Positions 7,879-15,892 of a stretch of DNA of 33,709 nucleotides are shown here, in pieces. The stretch comes from Candidatus Polarisedimenticolia bacterium. Lineage in GTDB: Bacteria > Acidobacteriota > Polarisedimenticolia > Gp22-AA2 > AA152. The stretch lies in contig DASTZC010000187.1 of assembly GCA_035764505.1 (NCBI GenBank), forward strand, positions 1 through 33,709, given 5' to 3'. Each line of letters opens with the position of its first letter. Positions within the stretch are counted from its first letter, which is position 1. The notes beneath the pieces are model-generated. The model made no database searches, had not been told where the DNA came from, and was given only the letters and a program-made list of their open reading frames with translations. The position numbers and the translations under genes were made by a program.

Positions 7879-10647
7879 CTAGCTCGCTCTCTTCAGATCC
7901 ACCTTGGCTTCCAGCGCGCGCGTGATCACGGCGTCGAGATCCTGGAAGTGGGCCCGCGAGTAGTCGTCGAGAGCCGACAGGCGCTGGGGATTGCCGGTGA
8001 TCCGCCGCACCCGGCTGCGGATCTCGACCAGCGTCGCCCGCGCCACCTGGGTCGCCTCCGCCGGCGCGCCCGGCCTCGGTTCCAGCAGCAGATCGGTCAG
8101 GCGCGACACCGTCAGGCGCTGCAGCGAGCGGCTGCGGGGGGAGACGGAGGGGCGCGCCACCGTGGCGCGCGCGGTTCCCACCTTGTCCATTCCCGCGAAG
8201 GCGGTGGTGGTGAGGTGGCCGAACAGCTCCGGCAGCGTCAGCGGGGCGGTCTCGTGCGGCTGCCGGCGCTGGTTGTCGACGATGCGCGCCAGCCGGCGCG
8301 AGTCGAGCAGCGACTGCAGGGCGGAGTCATACAGGAAGGCGACGCGCGAGTCGAAGCTGTAGTCGGTGTAGTAGCGGTAGGGATAGTTCCAGTCATACTG
8401 GAAGTCGGGCTTCAGCTGCGCCAGCAGCTGCTCGGAGACCGGAAAAGCCTGCGTGTCGAAGAGCTGTTTGTCCAGGATCGCGAGCGCCCGACGCTGCTGC
8501 GCCGGTTCGATCGGCACGACCGGAGAGGCGGAAGGGGGCCCTCCGCTGCGGGCCACGATCCGCCGGACGCTCTGCCCCCCGACGTAGCGTGTCGTCAGGT
8601 CGATGTAATCCAGGGCGACCGAGAAGATGGCCGCGTCGAGCGCCTGCCGGATGCGGTTGAAGTCGTGCCCTTCCTTCACCACAAGATCGCCGATGCGCGG
8701 GAGCACCTCGTCCTGCAGCATCACCAGACGCGACTCCGCGAAAGCCAGCGGGTCGTCCCCGAGGTCGTCGGTGCTCGAGGCCGGATCGATGTCGGAAAGA
8801 GAGCCGTCGTCGAACATCAGTCCCGGAGTCGTCTCGGCCTTGCGGGCAATCTCGTCCAGCGCTGCGGCTTCCTGCGCCGGCGCCAGCTTGGGGAACGGCC
8901 GATAGATGTATTCCAGCATCAGGTCGTCATAGGGACCGACCCCCTGCATGAAGAAATCTTTTTGCGACGCTCCCTTGGGCGCCAGGTAAATCGGGTTGTA
9001 GTCCATGATCGAGGCGCCGAAGGGCCGCTGATCGGGATGGCCACTGACCGTTCCCGCAGCCAGATCCGCCGGCTTGGAGATGAGGCTGGCCTTGAAGTTG
9101 TGCGAGAAGCCCAGCGCGTGGCCCACCTCGTGCGCCGTCAGCTCCGCGAAGGCTTCGCGTGCGAAGCGCTCCGAAGACTGCGGGTCGGTGCCCAGCTCGC
9201 CGCGCGCCTGCAGCACCAGCCGCGCGAAGGCGATCTGGCTGCTGAAAGAGGCCTGATAGTCGCATCCGGCAGGAGAGCCGGAGCGGCGGGCGTCCAGCTC
9301 CAGGACCCTGGAGGCGAGCGAGCTGGAGCCGGTGGCAGGGAGGGCGAAAGGATCCATGAGGTGCTCCCACTGCGGCGCGCGCCACCAGGCGTAGACCAGG
9401 TACCGGTGCAGCGTGTAGGAAGGAAACTCGCCGTTGAGATAGGCATTCGCCTTGAGAACCTGCCCCGTCCTGGGGTCAATGACTTGAGGTCCCGCCAGTC
9501 CGGAGAACATCAGATTGTCGCTCAGGTTCCAGTAGATCATCGAGTGGTGGATGTCGGTCGGATCCCAGGTGGGATCGTCGGGCTGATCCAGAACTTGGAG
9601 GGCGTCCTTGAAGCCGACCTTCTCGAAGGACTTGTTCCACCAGAGGGCCGCCTCCTTCACCCGGCCGCGCCACTCGGGAGGCGTCGCCTTGTCGACGTAG
9701 AAGACGATCGGCTCCTTGGGAGCGGAGAGGGCCGCATCCGGGTCCTTCTTCTCCAGCCCCCACTTCAGGAAGAGGTATCGGAAGGCGGTGTCGCGGTGGT
9801 CGACGCCGGTGTAGTCCTTGTAGCCGGTATCGAAGCCGCCGATGCGCTCGTCGGCCGGGCGCGGCCGAAAGCCGTTGTCGGGCAGTCGGAAGAAGGTGTA
9901 GTCGACCAGCGCCTCCAGGTAGCGCGGATCGGGCAGCCGCGAGGCGAGCGGCCGGCCCCGCCCGGCGCGCTGCTCCGGCCCCTCGTCGCCTCCCTGCTCG
10001 CGCCGGTTGAACCGGTAGGCGATGCGCACCGTGAGATCGTCGGGATGGTTGTGCACCTCGGCGATCGAGCTGTCCTCGGCGCTGGGGGCGTAGCCGGTGC
10101 GCGGCGACAGGGTCTCCATCAGGGAAGGGGAGAAGACGCCCCCGAGATCGACGACGAAGGCGCTGCGGGTTTCGGAGGTCGGGATGATCTTCGCCGAGAA
10201 GACCGGCGAGTCGGGGAAGGTCGAATCGACGGCGATGCGGAAGGGCGAGCCGCTCTCGGCGCGGTAATCCAGGTTCTGCTTCGCCAGGACGATCCGGTCG
10301 CCGACCTTGCGGAACATCACCACCTGGTTCTCGATGCTGCCGCCGCGCACCGACCAGTCTCCCAGCGCCTTGACCATCAATCCTGCGAGCCCGAAGGGCT
10401 TGCCGATCCACTCCTGCGGAATGTCGAGGTAGAAGTGCTCCGGGTTGCGGTAGGCGGTGAACAGCCCGTCCAGCTTCTCGTGATTCTTCACGATTTCCGC
10501 GAAGGACTTCTTCCCTTCGCCTCCCCCCGGACCCCCCTCCGGGACCGCCTTTTTCTTGGCGGCGTCGACCGGCGTCACTCCGGTCGCCAGGATCAGCACG
10601 AGGGCAGCAGCGAGGGCAGGCAGGGTCCGGCGCAGCGGGGGGTTCAC
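7879..10647 (-). CDS. Secreted zinc-dependent metalloprotease (DUF5117/DUF5118/DUF4953 type)
   Basis: This is a 922-aa exported metallopeptidase. A signal peptide (hydrophobic LPALAAALVLILATG, cleavage near VDA) is followed by a Lys-rich linker. Next comes an N-terminal domain of the DUF5118/5117 kind and then a metzincin-like zinc site HEVGHALGFSH at His506, Glu507, His510 and His516. The C-terminal part fits DUF4953. I start it at GTG 10647 because a perfect AGGAGG lies 6 bases upstream. The TTG at 10662 would place that ribosome site inside the coding region. It lies between a 108-aa unknown gene (20-base gap) and the multihaem cytochrome. Families of this kind are frequent in Acidobacteriota and Bacteroidota, but their substrates are unknown. 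Confidence 0.86.
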   Translation of the reverse strand: MNPPLRRTLPALAAALVLILATGVTPVDAAKKKAVPEGGPGGGEGKKSFAEIVKNHEKLDGLFTAYRNPEHFYLDIPQEWIGKPFGLAGLMVKALGDWSVRGGSIENQVVMFRKVGDRIVLAKQNLDYRAESGSPFRIAVDSTFPDSPVFSAKIIPTSETRSAFVVDLGGVFSPSLMETLSPRTGYAPSAEDSSIAEVHNHPDDLTVRIAYRFNRREQGGDEGPEQRAGRGRPLASRLPDPRYLEALVDYTFFRLPDNGFRPRPADERIGGFDTGYKDYTGVDHRDTAFRYLFLKWGLEKKDPDAALSAPKEPIVFYVDKATPPEWRGRVKEAALWWNKSFEKVGFKDALQVLDQPDDPTWDPTDIHHSMIYWNLSDNLMFSGLAGPQVIDPRTGQVLKANAYLNGEFPSYTLHRYLVYAWWRAPQWEHLMDPFALPATGSSSLASRVLELDARRSGSPAGCDYQASFSSQIAFARLVLQARGELGTDPQSSERFAREAFAELTAHEVGHALGFSHNFKASLISKPADLAAGTVSGHPDQRPFGASIMDYNPIYLAPKGASQKDFFMQGVGPYDDLMLEYIYRPFPKLAPAQEAAALDEIARKAETTPGLMFDDGSLSDIDPASSTDDLGDDPLAFAESRLVMLQDEVLPRIGDLVVKEGHDFNRIRQALDAAIFSVALDYIDLTTRYVGGQSVRRIVARSGGPPSASPVVPIEPAQQRRALAILDKQLFDTQAFPVSEQLLAQLKPDFQYDWNYPYRYYTDYSFDSRVAFLYDSALQSLLDSRRLARIVDNQRRQPHETAPLTLPELFGHLTTTAFAGMDKVGTARATVARPSVSPRSRSLQRLTVSRLTDLLLEPRPGAPAEATQVARATLVEIRSRVRRITGNPQRLSALDDYSRAHFQDLDAVITRALEAKVDLKRAS

Positions 10648-10666
10648 GATTCTCCTCCTCAACGGT

Positions 10667-10993
10667 TCATTCCGACTTGGGGTCGAGTGACTGGCCCACG
10701 GTCCTCAGGTTCTCATACGACTCGGGGCAGGGATTGTTCCAGAACATCTCGATGGCATCGTGCATCTCGCGCAGAGGTCCGAGATCCTCGGGCTGCAACC
10801 CGCTGGCGCGGATGCGGGCGCTGGTTACCGCCAGCTCCGCCAGGGTCTTGGTCCCTTCCTGGCCGCGCAGCAGCGAGTCGAGAAAGGTGCGCTGCGATGC
10901 GTCCCAGCAGCCGTCCTCGCGTCCGATGAGGTCGCGGATCCAATCCAGCAGGAGCCCGCGCGCGCCGGAGCCCGGGTCGTGGGGGATGTTCAT
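10667..10993 (-). CDS. Hypothetical protein in cytochrome/metalloprotease operon
   Basis: I do not recognise this 108-aa protein. It has no signal peptide or membrane helix, so it is predicted to be cytoplasmic. It is mostly alpha-helical and acidic toward the C-terminus, with single Cys residues in GREDGCWD and NNPCPESY. It starts at ATG 10993 with a GGAGGC ribosome site about 8 bases upstream. It lies 19 bases after the TMEM14-like gene and 20 bases before the metalloprotease, so it is very likely cotranscribed. Its position in a set of exported redox and protease genes could mean an assembly or regulatory role, but nothing in the sequence proves that. Confidence 0.7.
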   Translation of the reverse strand: MNIPHDPGSGARGLLLDWIRDLIGREDGCWDASQRTFLDSLLRGQEGTKTLAELAVTSARIRASGLQPEDLGPLREMHDAIEMFWNNPCPESYENLRTVGQSLDPKSE

Positions 10994-11012
10994 GCGAAGC
11001 CTCCGCTCCGGC

Positions 11013-11321
11013 TCATCGCCCGCCCCACGCCAGCAACACCAGCGCGGCGGCGCTGGCGAGGACCATCATTCCCGCGGGCATGAACTTGCGTCCTTTCAGC
11101 CAGCGCGCCGCGAAAAAGGCGAGCAGCAATCCGGCCACCGCCATCGCTGCGATCCAGCCCGCCTTCTCGCCGCGCAGCATCAACGCACCGGCGCCCAGCA
11201 GCAGGGCGAAGGAGGCGACGCCGGCAATCAGCGACGCTCGGCTGCGTGCCTTGACGAAGCCCATGACGCCGCCCGCCAGGACAATCGCCCCATAGACGAA
11301 GGCCACCCATGCCGGAGACAT
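11013..11321 (-). CDS. TMEM14-family small membrane protein
   Basis: This is a 102-aa protein of four predicted membrane helices with small-residue packing (VFVYGAIVLAGGVMGFVKA type, Gly/Ala-rich). It resembles the Tmemb_14/UPF0136 family, whose size is about 100 aa. The long upstream frame to 11648 is not coding. I start at ATG 11321, where TGATG makes a one-base overlap with the stop of the dihaem cytochrome c gene. That is a classic sign of translational coupling. In eukaryotes TMEM14C helps haem precursor transport. Its place between two cytochrome genes makes a haem-related role attractive, but that link is inference. The family match rests on length, helix number and general pattern only. 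Confidence 0.68.
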   Translation of the reverse strand: MSPAWVAFVYGAIVLAGGVMGFVKARSRASLIAGVASFALLLGAGALMLRGEKAGWIAAMAVAGLLLAFFAARWLKGRKFMPAGMMVLASAAALVLLAWGGR

Positions 11322-12151
11322 CAAGGCGCGGCCTCCTTGCGGAGAGAGGTCCCGCCGCCGGTGCCGGCGAGCCACTGAGCGTACCCCCACAGCCCCTCCA
11401 GGTCGGCGTCGGTGAAGCCACGGTAATCGGGCATGCCGATTTTCTGATGCGACATGAAATAAGCAGCCGCCTTGTTCTTTGCCAGGCGCTCGAGCGTCCC
11501 CGTGCGGACCCAGGAGTCGAACTCGGCGCGGTTGCGGACGAGATCCTTGAAGTCGGGACCGTACCAGCCCGGCACGAAGCCGGCGAAGGAGCCGGGGTTG
11601 GGGAAGCCCCCCGACCCTCCCGGGCCGTGGCAGGCGAAGCACTTCCACTGTGTCGCCAGGGACAGTCCGCGTTCCGCAACGGATCCCGACGGTGGCGCCA
11701 CCATTCCCGAGAGGACCTTGTAGGCGGCGGTGAGATCCTGCAGGTCGGTGCCCCGCAGCGCGTCGCGGTAGGCGGGCATCGCGAGGGCGGCGCGCGGCGG
11801 CTCCGCGTCGGCAGGCTGCTCTTCACCGGGCTCGACCTTCGGAACGCTGCCCGCCTGGATGTAGCGCTGGATATCGCGATCGTCTTTCACGTACATCATG
11901 TAGAGTCCGCCGCTCCAGGCTGGCACCGTCAGGTCCTTGGACCCGGGATCCGGGACGCCCGAGGAGCCTTGCGCGCCGTGGCACGAGAAACACCCCAGCT
12001 CGGTCGCGCGCGCCACGCCGCGGCGCACGGGGTTCGAGGCGCGGCGGGACCAGAAAAACCGCAGGACCCATGGCATCGCGAGCAGGGCCGCGATCAGCAG
12101 GACCCCTGCGAGGAGGATTGCTTTCCATCGTCGACGACGAGACAGAGCCAC
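11321..12151 (-). CDS. Membrane-anchored dihaem cytochrome c
   Basis: This is a 276-aa protein with an Arg-rich N-terminus and one membrane anchor (about 11-33), followed by two class I cytochrome c domains. Haem sites are CFSCH (Cys54, Cys57, His58) and CFACH (Cys171, Cys174, His175). The likely axial Met residues are Met125 (AMPAY) and Met240 (GMPDY). The two halves look like an internal duplication of the kind seen in cbb3 oxidase subunit III and related electron carriers. It is the first gene of the leftward block and is probably a periplasmic electron shuttle for the multihaem protein four genes downstream (inference). The GTG start at 12151 overlaps a GGGAGG, so a nearby CTG start (12145) is possible. 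No oxidase subunit is encoded nearby. Confidence 0.85.
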   Translation of the reverse strand: MALSRRRRWKAILLAGVLLIAALLAMPWVLRFFWSRRASNPVRRGVARATELGCFSCHGAQGSSGVPDPGSKDLTVPAWSGGLYMMYVKDDRDIQRYIQAGSVPKVEPGEEQPADAEPPRAALAMPAYRDALRGTDLQDLTAAYKVLSGMVAPPSGSVAERGLSLATQWKCFACHGPGGSGGFPNPGSFAGFVPGWYGPDFKDLVRNRAEFDSWVRTGTLERLAKNKAAAYFMSHQKIGMPDYRGFTDADLEGLWGYAQWLAGTGGGTSLRKEAAP

Positions 12152-12196
12152 CTCCCGTGCGGGCAGGATGCGACCGACCTTCCACGGAGGGGCACT

Positions 12197-12225
12197 AGTC
12201 TAGAACGGAACGCCGCGGTGTTCCA
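12197..12225 (-). promoter_or_regulatory. Weak candidate promoter for the dihaem cytochrome operon
   Basis: On the minus strand TGGAAC (12225-12220), 17 bases and TAGACT (12202-12197) fit a sigma-70 layout with 3/6 and 4/6 matches. The -35 box overlaps one arm of the palindrome at 12207-12224, so a regulator bound there would block it. Evidence is modest. Confidence 0.3.
12207..12224. promoter_or_regulatory. 18-bp near-perfect palindrome, candidate operator
   Basis: GGAACGCCGCGGTGTTCC reads the same on both strands except for one mismatched symmetric pair. It lies in the divergent gap between the dihaem cytochrome operon and the small basic protein/lipase maturation factor unit. This position and symmetry suit a dimeric repressor site. 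No linked regulator gene was seen. Confidence 0.4.
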
Positions 12226-12234
12226 CCGCTCGCT

Positions 12235-12262
12235 TTGAAATCGCTACGTCACAGTGTAAGGT
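12235..12262 (+). promoter_or_regulatory. Weak candidate promoter for the small basic protein gene
   Basis: TTGAAA (12235-12240), 16 bases and TAAGGT (12257-12262) could form a promoter. The -35 match is fair (5/6) and the -10 match poor (3/6). It would start transcription near 12269, about 70 bases before the ATG at 12339. Confidence 0.25.
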
Positions 12263-12338
12263 ATGCCCCCGAGAGGGATGCCCGTGTACGGCGGGCGTCA
12301 AGACGTCAACCGGACACTGGGTTGTGCAGGAGGAGACA

Positions 12339-12635
12339 ATGGCGAAGCGCGCCGGCGCGCAAAACCGGTCGAGAGCGGTCATGGAGATCCAGGCGGGTCT
12401 GAAGCGGTTGAGCCGGGGGTTCCGGCTCCTGACCCGTGAGCTGGTCGAAGAGGCCGCCAGCGCCGGCCGGGGAAGGCGACGCAAGGCGTCGCCTGGGCGT
12501 CGTGTTCATGGACGCTATATCGGGCTGATTCGCAACCTTCCGCCGCGGGCCAAGGCACAGGTCCGTGCGGTGCGCGCCCGGCGCGGCGTGGAAGCGGCCA
12601 TCAAGATGGCCCGGGAGCTGCGGCGCACACGCTGA
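12339..12635 (+). CDS. Small highly basic hypothetical protein
   Basis: This is a 98-aa protein very rich in Arg and Lys, with a short basic linker (AGRGRRRKASPGRR) between two helical segments. The C-terminal segment contains RYIGLIRNLPP and GVEAAIKMARELRR. There is no signal peptide or membrane helix, so it is likely cytoplasmic and could bind nucleic acid, although no named domain is visible. ATG 12339 is preferred over GTG 12324 because AGGAGG (12328-12333) lies 5 bases upstream of it. Its TGA is overlapped by the apparent CTG start of the next gene (CTGA), so the two are probably translationally coupled. The name does not imply a function. Confidence 0.65.
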   Translation: MAKRAGAQNRSRAVMEIQAGLKRLSRGFRLLTRELVEEAASAGRGRRRKASPGRRVHGRYIGLIRNLPPRAKAQVRAVRARRGVEAAIKMARELRRTR

Positions 12636-14482
12636 AGCTGCCTCCGCGCCAGCGGCCGCTTCTGATCTTCGACGGCGATTGCCACTTCTGCCGTCGCTGG
12701 ATCGAGCGCTGGAAGCAGACCACGGGCGACGCCGTCGAGTACGCTTCCTACCAGGAAGCGGCCCCGCTCTTCCCCCAGATCGATCCCGAGCGATTCCGCC
12801 GCTCCATCCTGCTGGTGGAGCAGGACGGCTCCCACTCCGAAGGGGCGGAGGCGGTGTTCCGCGTCCTGGCGCATGGCGGGAAGAGCCGGCTCCTGTGGGC
12901 CTATCGGCGCCTGCCGCCGGTGCGCGCGGCGGCCGATCTCGGTTACTCCCTCGTAGCCTCCCATCGTCCTTTCTTTTCCCGCCTGACACGCTGGCTGATC
13001 GGACCGGGCATCCGGCGCCCTTCGTATCTGATCACCCGCTGGGTCTACCTGCGACTTCTCGGAATCATCTTTCTCATCGCCTTCGCTTCGTTCGGAGTGC
13101 AGTGGAAAGGGCTGATCGGCGAGCGCGGGATCCTTCCGGCGGGAAAGCTCATGGAAGCGGTGGCGGGGGCGCTGGGCCCGCAGCGCTACACCGCCTATCC
13201 GACGCTCCTTTGGCTGGCCCCCGGCGACGAGTCGATAGGTCTTTTGACCCTGGCGGGCGCGCTCCTGTCCTGTCTTCTGATTCTCGATTTCGCCCCCGGG
13301 CCGATTCTTCTCCTGCTCTGGGGCGCCTACCTTTCGCTGATGACGGTGAGCGGCGATTTCCTCGAATTCCAGTGGGACATCCTCCTGCTGGAAACTGCTT
13401 TTCTTTCGGCCTTCTTCGCTCCCTGGAAGCTGCTCCCGGGGCTGCATCGCGACACTCGGCCCCCGCCGGCGGCCCTCTGGCTTCTCCGCTTCCTCCTCTT
13501 CCGCCTGATGTTCGCCTCGGGAGTCGTGAAGCTGGCGAGCGGCGATCCCACCTGGTGGGGCCTGAGCGCCCTGCGCGTGCATTACGAAACCCAGCCGCTG
13601 CCCACCGCGATTGGCTGGTACGCGCACCAGCTGCCTGCCGCCTTCCAGCGCTTCTCGGCAGCCGTGATGTTCGTCATCGAGCTGGGGCTGCCGTTCCTGA
13701 TCTTCCTGCCACGGCGCCTGCGCCTGCTGGCTTTCAGCGGCTTCTGCCTGCTGCAGCTCGCCATCGCGCTCACCGGCAATTACTGCTTCTTCAACCTGCT
13801 GACCATGACGCTGTGCCTGCTGCTGCTCGACGACACGTTGCTCGCCCGCTTCTTCCCGCCCGGCATGCGGGCGCAATCGGAGGCGCCGCGCGCCCTGGGA
13901 TGGCGGGTCTTCATGCGCACCCCGGTCATCGCGCTGTTGTTCGTGGCGATCCTGCCGCTCGAGATCATGGCGCTGTCGCGCTGCGCGCGGCGCAGCTTCC
14001 CGTGGCCCGAGACGCTGCGCGCCGCCGAGCGTGCGGTCTTCCCGTTCCGGACGGTGGGGAGCTACGGGCTGTTCGCGCGCATGACCCCCGAGCGCAACGA
14101 GATTGTGGTGGAAGGGAGCAAGGACGGCGAGCGATGGGAGGCTTACGAGTTCAAGTGGAAGCCGGGGGATCTCCACCGCGCCCCGGGATGGGTGCAGCCG
14201 CACCAGCCGCGGCTCGACTGGCAGATGTGGTTCGCGGCCCTCGGGACGGTGCGCGACAACCCCTGGTTCCAGAACTTCATGGTGCGGCTGCTGCAAGGAT
14301 CGCAGGACGTCCTGGTCCTGCTGGAGAAGAATCCGTTCCCGGCCGGCCCGCCGCGCTACGTGCGAGCCTTGCTCTACCGCTACCGCTTCACCGACGCCGC
14401 TCAGCGTCACTCCGAGGGCACCTGGTGGCGCCGCGAGGCGCGCGGAATCTACTGCCCGCCGGTCTCGCTGCGCAGCCCCTGA
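12632..14482 (+). CDS. DUF393 (DCC) thiol-oxidoreductase domain fused to lipase maturation factor-like membrane protein
   Basis: The frame encodes LIFDGDCHFC (Cys17, Cys20) at its very start. This is the signature of DUF393/DCC predicted thiol-disulfide oxidoreductases. A multi-helix membrane domain resembling lipase maturation factor 1 (DUF1222 family) follows, with EFQWDILLLE near the middle and a soluble C-terminal part. The frame is open but has no ATG, GTG or TTG until 12815, which would delete most of the DUF393 domain. I therefore place the start at CTG 12632, overlapping the previous stop as CTGA. Total length is 616 aa. In animals LMF1 acts in ER folding of lipases. The bacterial role is unknown, but the redox domain suggests disulfide or protein-maturation chemistry. 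It ends 6 bases from the convergent sulfatase gene. Confidence 0.8.
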   Translation: MKLPPRQRPLLIFDGDCHFCRRWIERWKQTTGDAVEYASYQEAAPLFPQIDPERFRRSILLVEQDGSHSEGAEAVFRVLAHGGKSRLLWAYRRLPPVRAAADLGYSLVASHRPFFSRLTRWLIGPGIRRPSYLITRWVYLRLLGIIFLIAFASFGVQWKGLIGERGILPAGKLMEAVAGALGPQRYTAYPTLLWLAPGDESIGLLTLAGALLSCLLILDFAPGPILLLLWGAYLSLMTVSGDFLEFQWDILLLETAFLSAFFAPWKLLPGLHRDTRPPPAALWLLRFLLFRLMFASGVVKLASGDPTWWGLSALRVHYETQPLPTAIGWYAHQLPAAFQRFSAAVMFVIELGLPFLIFLPRRLRLLAFSGFCLLQLAIALTGNYCFFNLLTMTLCLLLLDDTLLARFFPPGMRAQSEAPRALGWRVFMRTPVIALLFVAILPLEIMALSRCARRSFPWPETLRAAERAVFPFRTVGSYGLFARMTPERNEIVVEGSKDGERWEAYEFKWKPGDLHRAPGWVQPHQPRLDWQMWFAALGTVRDNPWFQNFMVRLLQGSQDVLVLLEKNPFPAGPPRYVRALLYRYRFTDAAQRHSEGTWWRREARGIYCPPVSLRSP

Positions 14483-14488
14483 GCAACA

Positions 14489-15856
14489 CTAGTCGACGTA
14501 TCCCAGCGAGCGCAGCTTCTTTTTCGTCTCCTCGTCGATCTCGGGGGGATCGGGCAGGCGTCCGCCGTTGCGGTAGAGATCCAGCGCCGTGAAGAGCTTT
14601 GAAGCGCGCGCTTTTTCGGGTGCGGAGGTGCCCGCCTTCTCGAGGGGATCGGAGGCGAGGTCGAAGAGATCGTAGACGGCGCCGGCGGTGGTCGGGTAGA
14701 CGATCAGCTTGGAGGATTCGCTGCGGGCGGCGACTACCAGGCTCCGCGGAGGGAAGGCGAGGTTCCTGCCGCCGGCGCTCTGCGGCGTGGCTCGCGCCTC
14801 GCTGATGACGGTCGTGCCCGGGGGGATGGCGCCGGCGCGCGCGAAGGGAAGGAGATTGCGTCCCGGCAGGCGGGGAGGGGTGGGCTGGCCCAGGGCCGGC
14901 AGGAGCGTCGGCAGAACGTCCACCAGCTGCGCGGCGCCGCGGACGCGCTTCCCCTTCAGCTTCGGGTCCCCGGTTTTCAGGATGAGCGGGACGCGCACCG
15001 CCTCGTCGCTCAGCCTCGCCCCGTGGCCGAAATAATAGTCGCGCTCGGCCAGAGTCTCGCCGTGGTCCGAGGTGAAAGCCACCACCGTTTTGTCGCCCGC
15101 GCGGGCGAGCAGGCGCTTGATCTGCGAGTCGGCGTGCGCGATCTCGCCGTCGTAGCGCGAGATGTAATCGAGCGGATCCAGGCTGACGCCGCCGCCGGGC
15201 CGCTCGAGGCGCTGATATTCGGGAATGTCCTCGGCCGAGGGAATCGGAGCGTAGCTTCCCTTGCGGAACTGGGCACCTCCCTCGGGAGGATCGTAGCGGC
15301 CGTGAGGATCGAAGAGATGGACGAACAGGAAGTAGGGTTTTCCGGCAGGGGCCGATTGCAGCCAGGCAATCGCCAGATCCACCGTCTGGTCGGAGCGCCT
15401 CTCCTGGCCGGTGAACTTGTCCTCGTAAACCTCGAAGCCCCGGTCGAACCCGGTCTGGGCCGCCATCATGGTGTAGCCCGACACGAAGGCCGCCGTGCGG
15501 TAGCCGGCCGCCGAAAGCAGGGAAGCGAGGGTCGGAAACTCGGGACTGAGAGAGGTGCCGTTGAAGCGCACGCCATGCGCCGCGGGGGCGAGCCCGGTGA
15601 GGAGGCTCGCATGCGCCGGTCCGGTGTTCACGGCCTGGGTGAAGGTGTTCTCGAACAGGATTCCGTCCGCCGCCAGGGCGTCGAGGGTCGGTGAAGTGGG
15701 AAGAGGATACCCGTAACAGTGGAGATGATCGGCGCGGGTGGTATCGAGGCTGATGAGCAGAAGGCTCTTCGGCGCCGGCGGCTGGGGCGCGGAGGCCGCC
15801 GGAAGGAGGAGAGCGCCCAGCATCAAGGCGATGGTCCCGAGCCGCCTCACGATCAA
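14489..15856 (-). CDS. Sulfatase-fold hydrolase (alkaline phosphatase superfamily), exported
   Basis: This is a 455-aa protein with a signal peptide (hydrophobic 8-22) and an alkaline phosphatase/sulfatase core. Metal-binding residues are seen at ISLDTTRADH (Asp38, Thr39) and at FTSDHGETL. The usual C/S-X-P-X-R formylglycine motif is replaced by T-G-P-A-H (Thr78 to His82). It is therefore probably not a formylglycine sulfatase. Thr78 could be the nucleophile, as in phosphoethanolamine transferase relatives. The substrate is unknown. The start is TTG 15856, 7 bases after AGGAGG. GTG 15850 in the same frame is an alternative. It lies 36 bases downstream of the VOC gene on the same strand and may share its transcript. 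Confidence 0.85.
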   Translation of the reverse strand: MIVRRLGTIALMLGALLLPAASAPQPPAPKSLLLISLDTTRADHLHCYGYPLPTSPTLDALAADGILFENTFTQAVNTGPAHASLLTGLAPAAHGVRFNGTSLSPEFPTLASLLSAAGYRTAAFVSGYTMMAAQTGFDRGFEVYEDKFTGQERRSDQTVDLAIAWLQSAPAGKPYFLFVHLFDPHGRYDPPEGGAQFRKGSYAPIPSAEDIPEYQRLERPGGGVSLDPLDYISRYDGEIAHADSQIKRLLARAGDKTVVAFTSDHGETLAERDYYFGHGARLSDEAVRVPLILKTGDPKLKGKRVRGAAQLVDVLPTLLPALGQPTPPRLPGRNLLPFARAGAIPPGTTVISEARATPQSAGGRNLAFPPRSLVVAARSESSKLIVYPTTAGAVYDLFDLASDPLEKAGTSAPEKARASKLFTALDLYRNGGRLPDPPEIDEETKKKLRSLGYVD

Positions 15857-15892
15857 GAAATCTCCTCCTTCCGCCGTTTTACGGTGCGAGCC

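Noticed and set aside
7948-10929. 993-residue open frame opposite the metalloprotease
   Set aside because: Long antisense frames are expected at this GC content. The minus frame has a signal peptide, a ribosome site and the HEVGH zinc motif.
12515-14410. 631-residue minus-strand frame opposite the DUF393-LMF gene
   Set aside because: It is rich in Arg, Gln, Glu and His without domain structure, while the plus frame encodes membrane helices and the DUF393 motif.
12565-14592. 675-residue plus-strand frame overlapping the LMF gene
   Set aside because: Pro/Arg/Ala-rich composition with no family features; it is the shadow of the real reading frame.
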